A stretch of DNA of 8,982 bases, from assembly GCA_003162555.1 (NCBI GenBank), contig PMNQ01000205.1, positions 10,247 through 19,228 on the forward strand. The letters run 5' to 3'. Source of the DNA: Gammaproteobacteria bacterium. GTDB taxonomy: Bacteria > Pseudomonadota > Gammaproteobacteria > Steroidobacterales > Steroidobacteraceae. Of the stretch, positions 1 through 7,049 are shown one piece after another. The stretch's first letter is position 1, and each line of letters starts with the position of its first letter. Below the pieces are notes generated by a model. That model was given only the letters and a program-made list of their open reading frames with translations, did no database searches and was not told the origin of the DNA. The position numbers and the translations under genes are program-made.

Positions 1-289
1 CGCCCCCGAACCCGCAGGCCTGCGCCGCCGTCATTTCGCTCTCGTGATAGAGGCGGCCGAGGGCCAGCACGATGCCCAGCATCAGCCCGAGCGGCAGCAG
101 CAGCGTAAAATTTTCCGCGGCGCCCAGTGCGAACAGCTGCAACACCACCCCGCGCGGGTACTGGTACTGGGCGGCCCGCTCCAGCACCGCACCCAACTGG
201 TAGATGACGAGGATCGACAGCAGGGCGCCGGTCACGCCCAGGAAATTGAGCGCCAGTTCCCGGAAAAAATACCGCTGCAGAATTTGCAA
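1..289 (-). CDS. lptF: LptF, LPS export ABC permease (N-terminal part, runs off window)
   Basis: Reading the minus strand from 289 down to base 1 gives 96 complete codons with no stop. The product begins (M)QILQRYFFREL, has hydrophobic stretches at about residues 13-33 and 55-80, and contains a GRLYHESEMTAAQACGFG segment. That segment matches the conserved GxLYxESEMtvxxACG block of LptF (YjgP/YjgQ family). LptF pairs with LptG in the inner membrane and, with the LptB ATPase, extracts lipopolysaccharide for transport to the outer membrane. The TTG start at 289 is preferred because GAGGG lies just upstream and because it places RYFFREL where E. coli LptF has its N-terminal RYLVRET. An in-frame GTG at 307 is an alternative start. 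Being divergent from pepA is the usual gammaproteobacterial arrangement. The C-terminal three quarters lies outside the window. Confidence 0.9.
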   Translation of the reverse strand, partial: MQILQRYFFRELALNFLGVTGALLSILVIYQLGAVLERAAQYQYPRGVVLQLFALGAAENFTLLLPLGLMLGIVLALGRLYHESEMTAAQACGFGG

Positions 290-293
290 GGCA

Positions 294-298
294 CCCTC
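294..298 (-). promoter_or_regulatory. Ribosome binding site of lptF
   Basis: The minus strand reads GAGGG, then four bases (TGCC), then TTG at 289. This purine-rich site is what selects the TTG codon as start over the GTG six codons upstream, which has no clear Shine-Dalgarno sequence in front of it. Confidence 0.5.
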
Positions 299-345
299 AC
301 GAATCACGCCGCATCGGCTAAACTGCCGCCCTTTCGACGCACTAC

Positions 346-375
346 CTTATACCGAAGTGGCGGGCAGCCGCTCAA
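346..375 (-). promoter_or_regulatory. Candidate sigma-70 promoter for lptF
   Basis: On the minus strand TTGAGC (plus positions 370-375, four of six matches to TTGACA) is followed after 18 bases by TATAAG (346-351, five of six matches to TATAAT). Transcription would start near base 339 and give a leader of about 50 bases before the lptF start at 289. It is the best promoter-like pair seen in the 108 bp between the divergent genes. No equally good pair is visible for pepA on the plus strand. This is inferred from sequence only. Confidence 0.4.
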
Positions 376-383
376 CCTTGGCC

Positions 384-390
384 GGAGAGG
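384..390 (+). promoter_or_regulatory. Ribosome binding site of pepA
   Basis: GGAGAGG lies seven bases before the ATG at 398. It decides the pepA start: the reading frame is open much further upstream, back to base 44, but that part is antisense to lptF and has no similarity to aminopeptidase. Confidence 0.75.
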
Positions 391-397
391 ATCGCCC

Positions 398-1891
398 ATG
401 CAATGCACAGCCTACAGTGGCAAGACTATCGCGCAAGCTGCCGATTGCCTCGTAGTTGGCGTTTTCGAGGCCCGCGTACTGGGAACCGAGGCGCGAGCGG
501 TCGACCGTGCCGCGCGCGGCCGCCTGAAGGGCCTGCTGCAGCGTGGCGATTTTTCTGGCCGCGCCGGTGAATCGCTGCTGCTGAGCGACCTGCCTGGGCT
601 GCGCACCTCGCGCCTGTTGCTGGTCGGGCTCGGCACCACACAGGGCTACCATCGCCGCAACTGGCGCAAGGCGCTGGGCACGGCGGTCGCGGCGCTGGCG
701 CGCACGCGCATCACCAGCGCGGTCATGGCGATTGAACGGCCGTCGGACAAGGATCTCGACGCCTACGTCCTCGCCCGTTCGGCAGCCGAAGCCTGCGGCT
801 CGGCGCTCTACCGTATCAATGATCTGAAGACCGGCAAGCGTCCACCGGCCCCGCGGCTGGCGCGCATCAAGTTTGGTCCGTTCGAGACGGGCGCGCTGGC
901 AGACGCGCGCCGCGGACTCGGCGATGGCATTGCGATCTCGGACAGCGCGACCCTGCTGCGCAACGTGGCCAACCTGCCCGGCAATATCTGCACGCCGCGC
1001 TATCTGGCGGCGCAGGCCGCGCAGCTCGCGCGCAGCTACCGCGCGGTGCGCAGCCGCGCACTGAACGAGGCGCAGATCCGGCGCCTGAAAATGGGCTGCC
1101 TGCTCGCTGTGACGCGCGGCAGCGCCGAGCCACCGCGCTTCATCATTCTCGAATATCGCGGCGGCCGCCGCGGCGCGGCGCCATTGGTGCTGGTGGGCAA
1201 AGGCGTCACCTTCGACTCCGGCGGCATCTCGATCAAAGACGCCAACGCCATGGACGAAATGAAATTCGACATGTGCGGCGCGGCCACCGTGCTGGCGGCC
1301 TTCGATCTGGCGGCGCGGCTGAAACTGCGGCTCAATCTGGTGGGCCTGATCCCGACCTGCGAGAACATGCCGGGCGGACGCGCGATCAAGCCGGGCGACA
1401 TCGTCACCAGCGCCGATGGCCAGACGGTGGAAATTCTCAACACCGACGCCGAAGGCCGCCTGATCCTGTGCGACGCGCTGCACTACGCGCGCCGTTACAA
1501 GCCCGCCGCAGTGATCGACATGGCGACGCTGACCGGCGCCTGCGTGGTTGCGCTCGGCGCGCACCACACGGGCGTCATGGGCAACGACGATGCGCTGGCG
1601 CAGGAACTGGTCGCCTGCGGCCGGCGTGCGGACGATCGCGCCTGGCAGCTGCCGCTCACCGAGGAATACGGCGAGCAGCTCAGGACCAATTTCGCCGACG
1701 TCGCCAATGTCGCCGGCCGCGATGGCGGCGCCATCACGGCGGCTGCGTTCCTCGGCCGATTCACCAAGGGCATGGCGTGGGCGCATCTGGACATCGCCGG
1801 CACCGCCTGGTACTCGGGCAACAACAAGAGCGCCACCGGCCGGCCGCTCGCGCTGCTGGGTGATTTCCTGATCCGGCGCGCACGCGGCTAG
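398..1891 (+). CDS. pepA: PepA, cytosol leucyl aminopeptidase (M17 family)
   Basis: This encodes a 497-residue M17 aminopeptidase, close to the 503 of E. coli PepA. The family removes N-terminal residues from peptides in the cytosol as a two-metal hexamer. Residues 1 to about 160 are the variable N-terminal domain, including a LVVGVFEARVL segment like E. coli VVGVFEPRRL. The catalytic domain follows. The metal ligands K268, D273, D291, D350 and E352 and the catalytic K280 and R354 are all present, each two positions below the E. coli numbering. They sit in VGKGVTFDSGG, MDEMKFDMCGAA and the signature NTDAEGRL. The C-terminus has the family's AHLDIAGTAW and ATGRP motifs. In E. coli PepA also binds DNA, in Xer recombination at cer and in carAB control; whether this protein does so cannot be read from the sequence. 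The gene leads the plus-strand cluster, 24 bp before holC. Confidence 0.96.
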   Translation: MQCTAYSGKTIAQAADCLVVGVFEARVLGTEARAVDRAARGRLKGLLQRGDFSGRAGESLLLSDLPGLRTSRLLLVGLGTTQGYHRRNWRKALGTAVAALARTRITSAVMAIERPSDKDLDAYVLARSAAEACGSALYRINDLKTGKRPPAPRLARIKFGPFETGALADARRGLGDGIAISDSATLLRNVANLPGNICTPRYLAAQAAQLARSYRAVRSRALNEAQIRRLKMGCLLAVTRGSAEPPRFIILEYRGGRRGAAPLVLVGKGVTFDSGGISIKDANAMDEMKFDMCGAATVLAAFDLAARLKLRLNLVGLIPTCENMPGGRAIKPGDIVTSADGQTVEILNTDAEGRLILCDALHYARRYKPAAVIDMATLTGACVVALGAHHTGVMGNDDALAQELVACGRRADDRAWQLPLTEEYGEQLRTNFADVANVAGRDGGAITAAAFLGRFTKGMAWAHLDIAGTAWYSGNNKSATGRPLALLGDFLIRRARG

Positions 1892-1915
1892 GCCGCCGCG
1901 AGTGGACAGGCCCTA

Positions 1916-2356
1916 GTGGAGCGCGCGGATTTCTACGTGCTGGCGGGGAGCAACTCCCGTGACCGCTGGAAGTTCGCCTGCCAGCAGGTCGAGCAGGCAT
2001 TCCTCGCCGACGAACGCGTACTTGTCTTGTTCGACAACGCCGACGAGCTGGCGACTTTCGACGATCTGCTGTGGACCTTCGCCGATCGCAGCTTCGTACC
2101 GCACGAGCCGGTCAGCGCCGAATCCGACTGGGAAGAAACGCCGGTGCTGCTGAGCGCCGGAGCGCTGCCGCCCTCGCCGCCGCAACTCATCGTCAACCTC
2201 TCCGGCAACGTGCCCGCTGGCGCTGCGAGCGCGGCGCGCGTAATTGAAATCATCGACGACGACGCGAGCCGGCGCCAGGCGGGCCGCGAGCGTTTCCGCC
2301 AGTACCGCGCCCTGGGTGTCGAGCCCGTGACGCACAAGACGGGCGCGGCTGACTAG
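1916..2356 (+). CDS. holC: HolC, DNA polymerase III chi subunit
   Basis: The 146-residue product (E. coli chi has 147) has the chi-subunit pattern throughout. It starts ADFYVL (E. coli ATFYLL) and has an ACQQVEQAFLADERVLVL segment for the region preceding the conserved central motif. It then shows a LLWTFADRSFVPHE block equal to E. coli LWARPAESFVPH, a PQLIVNLSG strand, and a final RERFRQYRALG equal to RERYKAYRVAG. Chi joins psi in the clamp loader and binds single-stranded DNA binding protein, helping the replisome during lagging-strand synthesis. The start is GTG at 1916, with a partial Shine-Dalgarno GGACAGG at 1904-1910. The gene sits between pepA and valS as in most gammaproteobacteria. 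Its stop is only three bases before the valS ATG, which suggests coupled translation. Confidence 0.93.
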   Translation: MERADFYVLAGSNSRDRWKFACQQVEQAFLADERVLVLFDNADELATFDDLLWTFADRSFVPHEPVSAESDWEETPVLLSAGALPPSPPQLIVNLSGNVPAGAASAARVIEIIDDDASRRQAGRERFRQYRALGVEPVTHKTGAAD

Positions 2357-2359
2357 CTC

Positions 2360-5164
2360 ATGGACACGACCTACTCGCCAGCCGACATCGAACAGCGCTG
2401 GTACGCAAACTGGGAATCCAGGGGCTGGTTCGCACCGCGCGCGGGCAACGACGCTTTTTGCATCGTCATCCCACCGCCCAACGTGACTGGCACGCTGCAC
2501 ATGGGGCACGCCTTCCAGGACACGATCATGGATGCGTTGACCCGTTACCACCGGATGCGCGGCGACAGCACGCTATGGCAGCCGGGCACCGATCACGCCG
2601 GCATCGCCACGCAGATGGTGGTCGAGCGGCAGCTCAATGCGGAGGGCAAGCGCCGCACCGATCTGACGCGCGAAGAATTCGTCGAGCGCGTCTGGCAATG
2701 GAAAACGCAGTCCGGCGGCATGATCTCGCAGCAGATGCGCCGCCTCGGCGCCTCGGTCGACTGGTCGCGCGAGCGCTTCACGATGGATCCGGGCCTGTCG
2801 CATGCGGTCAATGAAACCTTCGTGCGCCTGTTCGAGGAGCAGTTGATCTACCGCGGCCAGCGGCTGGTCAACTGGGATCCGGTGCTGGGCACGGCCATCT
2901 CCGATCTCGAGGTGGTCAGCGAGGAGGAAGCGGGGTCGCTCTGGCGCCTGCGCTATCCGTTGAGCGACGGGAGCGGCGCATTGGTGGTGGCCACGACGCG
3001 GCCCGAGACCATGATCGGCGACACCGCGGTCGCCGTGCACCCGCAGGACGAGCGCTACCGGGCGCTGGTCGGAAAGACCGTGCGGTTGCCGCTGACCGGC
3101 CGTGAAATTCCGATCATCGCCGACGACTATGTTGATCCGGAGTTCGGCACCGGCTGCGTCAAGATAACGCCTGCGCATGATTTCAATGACTACACAGTGG
3201 GTCAGCGTCACTCGCTGCCGTTGATCAACGTGCTCACGCCCGACGCCCGCATGAACGACGCCGCGCCGCCCGAATTGCGCGGTCTCGATCGCTTCGCGGC
3301 GCGCACCCGTATCGTGGAACTGCTCGAGACGGCTGGATTGGTCGAGCGTATCGATGCCCACAAACTTATGGTGCCGCGCGGCGATCGGAGCGGCGCGGTC
3401 ATCGAACCCTACCTCACGGATCAGTGGTACGTGCGGGTGGCGCCGCTCGCCGCGCCGGCCATCGCGGCGGTTGAAACCGGCCGCATCCGCTTCGTGCCGG
3501 AGAACTGGGACAAGACCTACTTCCAATGGATGCGCAACATCGAGGACTGGTGCATCAGCCGTCAGCTCTGGTGGGGCCACCGCATCCCGGCCTGGTATGA
3601 CGAGAGCGGAAATATCTACGTCGCGCGCGATGCCGCGGCAGCGGCAGCACAGGCGCGCGCCAGGCTCGGGCGCGACGTGGCGTTGCGCCAGGATGAAGAC
3701 GTGCTCGACACCTGGTTCTCTTCGGCGCTGTGGCCGTTCTCCACGCTCGGCTGGCCTGATCAAGCTACCGACCTCAAACGTTTTTATCCGACAAACGTTC
3801 TGGTAACTGGTTTTGACATCATTTTCTTCTGGGTCGCGCGCATGATCATGTTCGGCCTGAAGTTCATGGACGGCGAAGTTCCATTCCGCGATGTGTACGT
3901 GCATGGCCTGATCCGCGACGGCGAAGGCCAGAAGATGTCGAAGTCGAAGGGCAACGTCATCGACCCGCTCGATATTGTCGACGGCATCGGACTCGAAGCG
4001 CTGATCGCCAAGCGCACCACCGGACTGATGCAACCGCGACTGGCGCCGGCCATCGAAAAGGCCACGCGCAAGCAGTTTCCGGATGGCATCGCCCCTCATG
4101 GCACCGACGCGCTGCGTTTCACATTCGCTTCCCTGGCCACGCACGGCCGCGACCTGCGCTTCGACCTGCAGCGCGTCGCGGGCTACCGCAACTTCTGCAA
4201 CAAGCTGTGGAACGCCGCGCGATTCGTGTTGTTGTGCGTCGAGCAGAGCGCCAGCCTCAGCGCCGATGGCGCAGTGGAACTGTCGATGGCCGATCGCTGG
4301 ATCCGCTCGCGCCTCGGCGCCACCATCGGTGCAGTCGACACCGCCATCGCCGGCTACCGCTTCGATTTCGTGGCCACGGCCCTGTACGACTTCACCTGGC
4401 ACGAATACTGCGACTGGTACCTCGAACTGGCGAAACCCGTGCTGCAGGGCGCGGGCGGCAGCGATGCACAACGACGCGGCACCCGCCAGACACTGCTGGC
4501 TGTGCTCGAAGCGCTGCTGCGGGCAATGCACCCGCTGATGCCGTTCATCACCGAGGAGATCTGGCAACGGGTTGCACCGCTGGCATCCACCGCGCGCGCG
4601 GCTACCGGAGTGGCAGACGCGGCCAGCATCATGCTGGCCGCGTGGCCGCAGGCGGTCGATTTTCCGGCCGACAGCCAAGCTGAAGCCGACATGCAATGGC
4701 TGATGAAAGTCGTGCTCGGCGTGCGGCAGATTCGCGGCGAAATGGATATCAGTCCGGCGCGCAAGCTCCCACTGCTGCTCCAGCACGCCAGCGCTTCCGA
4801 TCGTGAACTCGCCGCTCGGCACGCCGCGCTGTTGATGCGGCTGGCCGGCATCGAGGCGCCGCAGCTGCTCGCGGACGACGTCAAGCCGCCTCCGGCCGCC
4901 GCGGCAATGGCCGGAAGCCTCACGCTGCTGGTGCCCATGGCCGGACTCATTGATCCGGTCGCAGAGCTGGCGCGCCTGGATAAAAGCATCGGCAAGACGC
5001 GTGCGGAAATCGCCAAGGCGCAGGCCAAGCTCGCCAACGACAATTTCGTGCGCAGCGCGCCCGCGGCGGTCGTGGAGCAGGAGCGCGCGCGCCTGGCGGA
5101 TTTCGGCCAGACACTGACGGGGCTCGAACGTCAGCTCGCACAGGTTCAGGCACTGCAGCCATGA
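2360..5164 (+). CDS. valS: ValS, valyl-tRNA synthetase (class I)
   Basis: This 934-residue enzyme (951 in E. coli) charges tRNA-Val with valine in the cytosol. The class I ATP-binding motifs are intact: HMGH at 47-50 within [14 protein letters not shown], and KMSKS at 525-529. The CP1 editing domain that hydrolyses mischarged Thr-tRNA has TTRPET at 212-217 and [12 protein letters not shown] at 263-274, including the conserved aspartate D274. Other family blocks are [19 protein letters not shown] and [22 protein letters not shown]. The anticodon-binding helical domain covers roughly residues 635-790. A charged C-terminal coiled coil at about 870-934 is the tRNA-contacting arm, with the conserved [15 protein letters not shown] segment. 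The ATG is three bases after the holC stop and no strong Shine-Dalgarno is visible, so translation is probably coupled to holC. The last four bases (ATGA) overlap the next gene. A short AT-rich patch at 3771-3830 is listed separately. Confidence 0.98.
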   Translation: MDTTYSPADIEQRWYANWESRGWFAPRAGNDAFCIVIPPPNVTGTLHMGHAFQDTIMDALTRYHRMRGDSTLWQPGTDHAGIATQMVVERQLNAEGKRRTDLTREEFVERVWQWKTQSGGMISQQMRRLGASVDWSRERFTMDPGLSHAVNETFVRLFEEQLIYRGQRLVNWDPVLGTAISDLEVVSEEEAGSLWRLRYPLSDGSGALVVATTRPETMIGDTAVAVHPQDERYRALVGKTVRLPLTGREIPIIADDYVDPEFGTGCVKITPAHDFNDYTVGQRHSLPLINVLTPDARMNDAAPPELRGLDRFAARTRIVELLETAGLVERIDAHKLMVPRGDRSGAVIEPYLTDQWYVRVAPLAAPAIAAVETGRIRFVPENWDKTYFQWMRNIEDWCISRQLWWGHRIPAWYDESGNIYVARDAAAAAAQARARLGRDVALRQDEDVLDTWFSSALWPFSTLGWPDQATDLKRFYPTNVLVTGFDIIFFWVARMIMFGLKFMDGEVPFRDVYVHGLIRDGEGQKMSKSKGNVIDPLDIVDGIGLEALIAKRTTGLMQPRLAPAIEKATRKQFPDGIAPHGTDALRFTFASLATHGRDLRFDLQRVAGYRNFCNKLWNAARFVLLCVEQSASLSADGAVELSMADRWIRSRLGATIGAVDTAIAGYRFDFVATALYDFTWHEYCDWYLELAKPVLQGAGGSDAQRRGTRQTLLAVLEALLRAMHPLMPFITEEIWQRVAPLASTARAATGVADAASIMLAAWPQAVDFPADSQAEADMQWLMKVVLGVRQIRGEMDISPARKLPLLLQHASASDRELAARHAALLMRLAGIEAPQLLADDVKPPPAAAAMAGSLTLLVPMAGLIDPVAELARLDKSIGKTRAEIAKAQAKLANDNFVRSAPAAVVEQERARLADFGQTLTGLERQLAQVQALQP
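3771..3830 (+). other. AT-rich patch with atypical codons inside valS
   Basis: By direct count 22 of these 60 bases are G or C (37%), whereas the surrounding gene is about two thirds GC. The codons (for example AAA, CGT, TTT, TAT, ACA, GTT, GTA, ACT) differ from the G/C-ending choices nearly everywhere else in the window. The patch encodes about residues 471-490, the highly conserved [17 protein letters not shown] segment shortly before KMSKS. It also holds two copies of CAAACGTT (3775-3782 and 3792-3799, 17 bp apart). Its role, if any, is unknown. Confidence 0.6.
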
Positions 5165-6075
5165 GGCGCTTGCGTGAAGCGGTTGCGGCCGTGGAAACCA
5201 TCATCCTGGGCAAGCCCACGCAGATCCGCCTGTGCCTCGCCTGCCTGCTGGCACGCGGCCACCTGCTGATCGAGGATGTGCCGGGAGTCGGCAAGACCAC
5301 GCTGGCGCACACGCTGGCGCGCGTGCTGGGGCTCGATTGGCGGCGCCTGCAATTTACCAGCGATCTGCTGCCGGCCGATGTCGTCGGCGTCTCGGTGTTC
5401 AACCGCAACACACAGCAGTTCCAGTTCCGCCGCGGGCCGGTATTCACGCAATTGCTGCTCGCCGACGAGATCAACCGCGCCAGCCCGAAGGCGCAAAGCG
5501 CACTGCTCGAAGCGATGGAAGAGCGACACGTGAGTATCGACGGCGAAACGCATCCGCTGCCTGAACCGTTCTTCGTCGTGGCGACTCAGAACCCGCATGA
5601 ACAACTCGGCGCGTTTGGATTGCCGGAGTCGCAACTCGACCGCTTTCTGATGCGCGTGAGCCTGGGTTACCCCGACCACGATGCCGAACGCGCGCTGCTG
5701 CTGGCCGGTGACCGTCACGAATTGCTGGAAGCCACGGCCGCGGTGCTCAATGCTCAGGATCTGCTGGCGGCGCAGCGCGCGGTGCGCGCCATTTACGTCA
5801 GCAGCACGCTGCTCGACTATGTGCAGGCCATCGTCGCCAAATCCCGCTCGCTGTTCCCGCTCGGACTGTCGACTCGCGCAGCCCAGGGCCTGGTGCGTGC
5901 GGCGCAGGGATGGGCGCTGCTGGCCGAGGAGCGCGCCGTACTGCCCGAGCATGTGCAGGCGGTGCTGCCTTCCGTGGCGGCGCACCGTCTCGAACCTCGC
6001 GACAGCGGCGCCCCGGCCGGCCATGGCGCGCGGCTGGCCGCCGAGTTGCTCGCCGCGGTGCCGGTACCGATCTAG
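5161..6075 (+). CDS. MoxR-family AAA+ ATPase
   Basis: The 304-residue product is a MoxR-type AAA+ ATPase. Walker A is DVPGVGKTT (39-47), Walker B is LLLADE (98-103) followed by the family signature [18 protein letters not shown]. Sensor 1 is ATQNP (141-145), then [10 protein letters not shown] with D160/R161, and a GLSTRAA sensor 2 with R239 in the C-terminal lid. MoxR proteins act in the cytosol as chaperone-like ATPases, typically working with neighbouring von Willebrand A or DUF58 proteins; the client of this one is unknown. The N-terminus is short for the family, beginning only about 34 residues before the [10 protein letters not shown] strand. The ATG at 5161 overlaps the valS stop (ATGA, 5161-5164) with only a weak upstream purine stretch, so it is probably translated by ribosomes finishing valS. 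It is followed directly by DUF58 and transglutaminase genes, as in the Pseudomonas tgpA locus. The family is certain; a specific gene name is not assigned. Confidence 0.95.
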   Translation: MRRLREAVAAVETIILGKPTQIRLCLACLLARGHLLIEDVPGVGKTTLAHTLARVLGLDWRRLQFTSDLLPADVVGVSVFNRNTQQFQFRRGPVFTQLLLADEINRASPKAQSALLEAMEERHVSIDGETHPLPEPFFVVATQNPHEQLGAFGLPESQLDRFLMRVSLGYPDHDAERALLLAGDRHELLEATAAVLNAQDLLAAQRAVRAIYVSSTLLDYVQAIVAKSRSLFPLGLSTRAAQGLVRAAQGWALLAEERAVLPEHVQAVLPSVAAHRLEPRDSGAPAGHGARLAAELLAAVPVPI

Positions 6076-7049
6076 TGTTCGCTTCGCTGCGACGCCGGCT
6101 CTCCGGGCGCATCGAACGCTGGGCGCGCAAGCGCCAGGGAGACGACACGCTGCCGCTGCGGCTGCAGGGGCGTCGCCTGTACATCCTGCCGACCCGCGCA
6201 GGCATTGCCTTCGCGCTACTCCTGTTCGTCATGCTGCTGGCCGGGCTCAACTACAGCAACAGCCTGGCCCTGTTCCTCTGTTTCACGCTGGCCGGATTCA
6301 TGCTGATCGGCATGCACGAATGCCAGCGCACGCTGCAGGGCCTGGAACTCGCGCAGGCGCAGGCGGCCGATTGCCACGCGGGCGATGACGGTCTGGTGGA
6401 GCTGAGATTCGTGAATCCGGCGCGCTTGCCGCGCCGTGCGCTGGCGGCGCGTACCGGCAGCCTCGCGGGCACCGGCTTCGAACTGCAGCGTCATGGCAGC
6501 GCCACGGTGCAGGTGGCGTTTCATGCTGCGCGCCGCGGCCGTCAGCGGCTCGAGCGCATCGAACTGTCGACGACTGCGCCGTTCGGCCTGTTCCGCAGCT
6601 GGACCTGGCTGTATCTGCCGGTGGATGCCGTGATTTACCCGCGGCTCGCGGGCACGCGCGCGTTGCCGGCGCCGCTCGCCGGGCGGCTGGCGCAGCAGTC
6701 CGCGGCAACCGCGGCAGGTGATGATGAATGGGCGGGACTGCGCGCCTACCAGAGCGGCGACAGCCCACGCAGCATTGCCTGGAAATCCTGGGCCCGCGGC
6801 GCACCGCTGCTGGTGGCGCAGTACGCGGGCAGCGGCGGGAGCGATTATCTGTTCAGCTTCGCAGGCCTCGATTCGCTCGACCTGGAATCACGCCTGAGCC
6901 AGCTCGCATCCTGGATCAGCGAATGCGCGCGGCTGGACGCCGCCTGCGGTCTGCACCTGCCTGGCGCCGAGGCGCCACTCGGCCGCGGCGCGGCGCACCG
7001 CACGGCATTGCTGCGCCAGCTTGCGCTCTACGGCGAGGGCACGCCATGA
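6075..7049 (+). CDS. DUF58 family membrane protein
   Basis: The 324-residue product is a DUF58 protein of the MoxR-associated type. It opens with a basic cytosolic stretch (RRRLSGRIERWARKR), then RLYILPTRAG at 34-43. Two hydrophobic helices follow at about 43-58 and 63-80, separated by the conserved LNYSNSL. The rest is a soluble region containing the DUF58 core motif GDSPRSIAWKSWAR (from G228). The C-terminal segment (LDLESRLSQLASWISE, GLHLPG) follows the gammaproteobacterial members and has no intact MIDAS metal-binding DxSxS motif. The molecular function of the family is not established; proximity to MoxR and a transglutaminase suggests an envelope role. The start is the GTG at 6075, sharing one base with the moxR stop (TAGTG). 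It has no clear Shine-Dalgarno, and the frame is open further upstream inside moxR. This GTG puts the basic N-terminus and PTRAG block at the usual family positions. Confidence 0.92.
   Translation: MFASLRRRLSGRIERWARKRQGDDTLPLRLQGRRLYILPTRAGIAFALLLFVMLLAGLNYSNSLALFLCFTLAGFMLIGMHECQRTLQGLELAQAQAADCHAGDDGLVELRFVNPARLPRRALAARTGSLAGTGFELQRHGSATVQVAFHAARRGRQRLERIELSTTAPFGLFRSWTWLYLPVDAVIYPRLAGTRALPAPLAGRLAQQSAATAAGDDEWAGLRAYQSGDSPRSIAWKSWARGAPLLVAQYAGSGGSDYLFSFAGLDSLDLESRLSQLASWISECARLDAACGLHLPGAEAPLGRGAAHRTALLRQLALYGEGTP
7035..7039 (+). promoter_or_regulatory. Ribosome binding site of the transglutaminase gene
   Basis: GAGGG lies six bases before the ATG at 7046, inside the end of the DUF58 gene. 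Unlike valS, moxR and DUF58, this gene has a recognisable site of its own in addition to the ATGA stop-start overlap. Confidence 0.55.

Noticed and set aside
44..397. In-frame extension of pepA upstream to base 44
   Set aside because: This stretch is antisense to lptF coding sequence and the leader, encodes Gln/His-rich sequence unlike M17 proteins, and the ATG at 398 has a good ribosome site.
347..1786. Open frame of 479 codons antisense to pepA
   Set aside because: Same composition artefact; pepA on the other strand is full length with all active-site residues.
1913..2551. Open frame of 212 codons antisense to holC and the start of valS
   Set aside because: It spans the junction of two well-recognised plus-strand genes and shows no family features.
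3813..3818. Perfect TTGACA -35 hexamer inside valS
   Set aside because: No -10-like hexamer at 15-19 bp downstream; the following bases are GC-rich. It is part of the Phe-Asp-Ile codons of a conserved segment.
2573..4822. Open frame of 749 codons antisense to valS
   Set aside because: It mirrors the strong G/C third-position bias of valS, is rich in Arg, Ala, His, Gln and Asp without domain-like pattern, and has no family match I can recognise.
4979..4984. GATAAA as a possible -10 box for moxR within the valS 3' end
   Set aside because: No -35 match at proper distance; the closest TTGATC at 4950 would leave a 23 bp spacer.
5910..6074. Upstream extension of the DUF58 reading frame inside moxR
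   Set aside because: It would overlap moxR by 55 codons in another frame and encode Arg/Ala/Gly-rich sequence absent from the family; GTG at 6075 gives the usual N-terminus.
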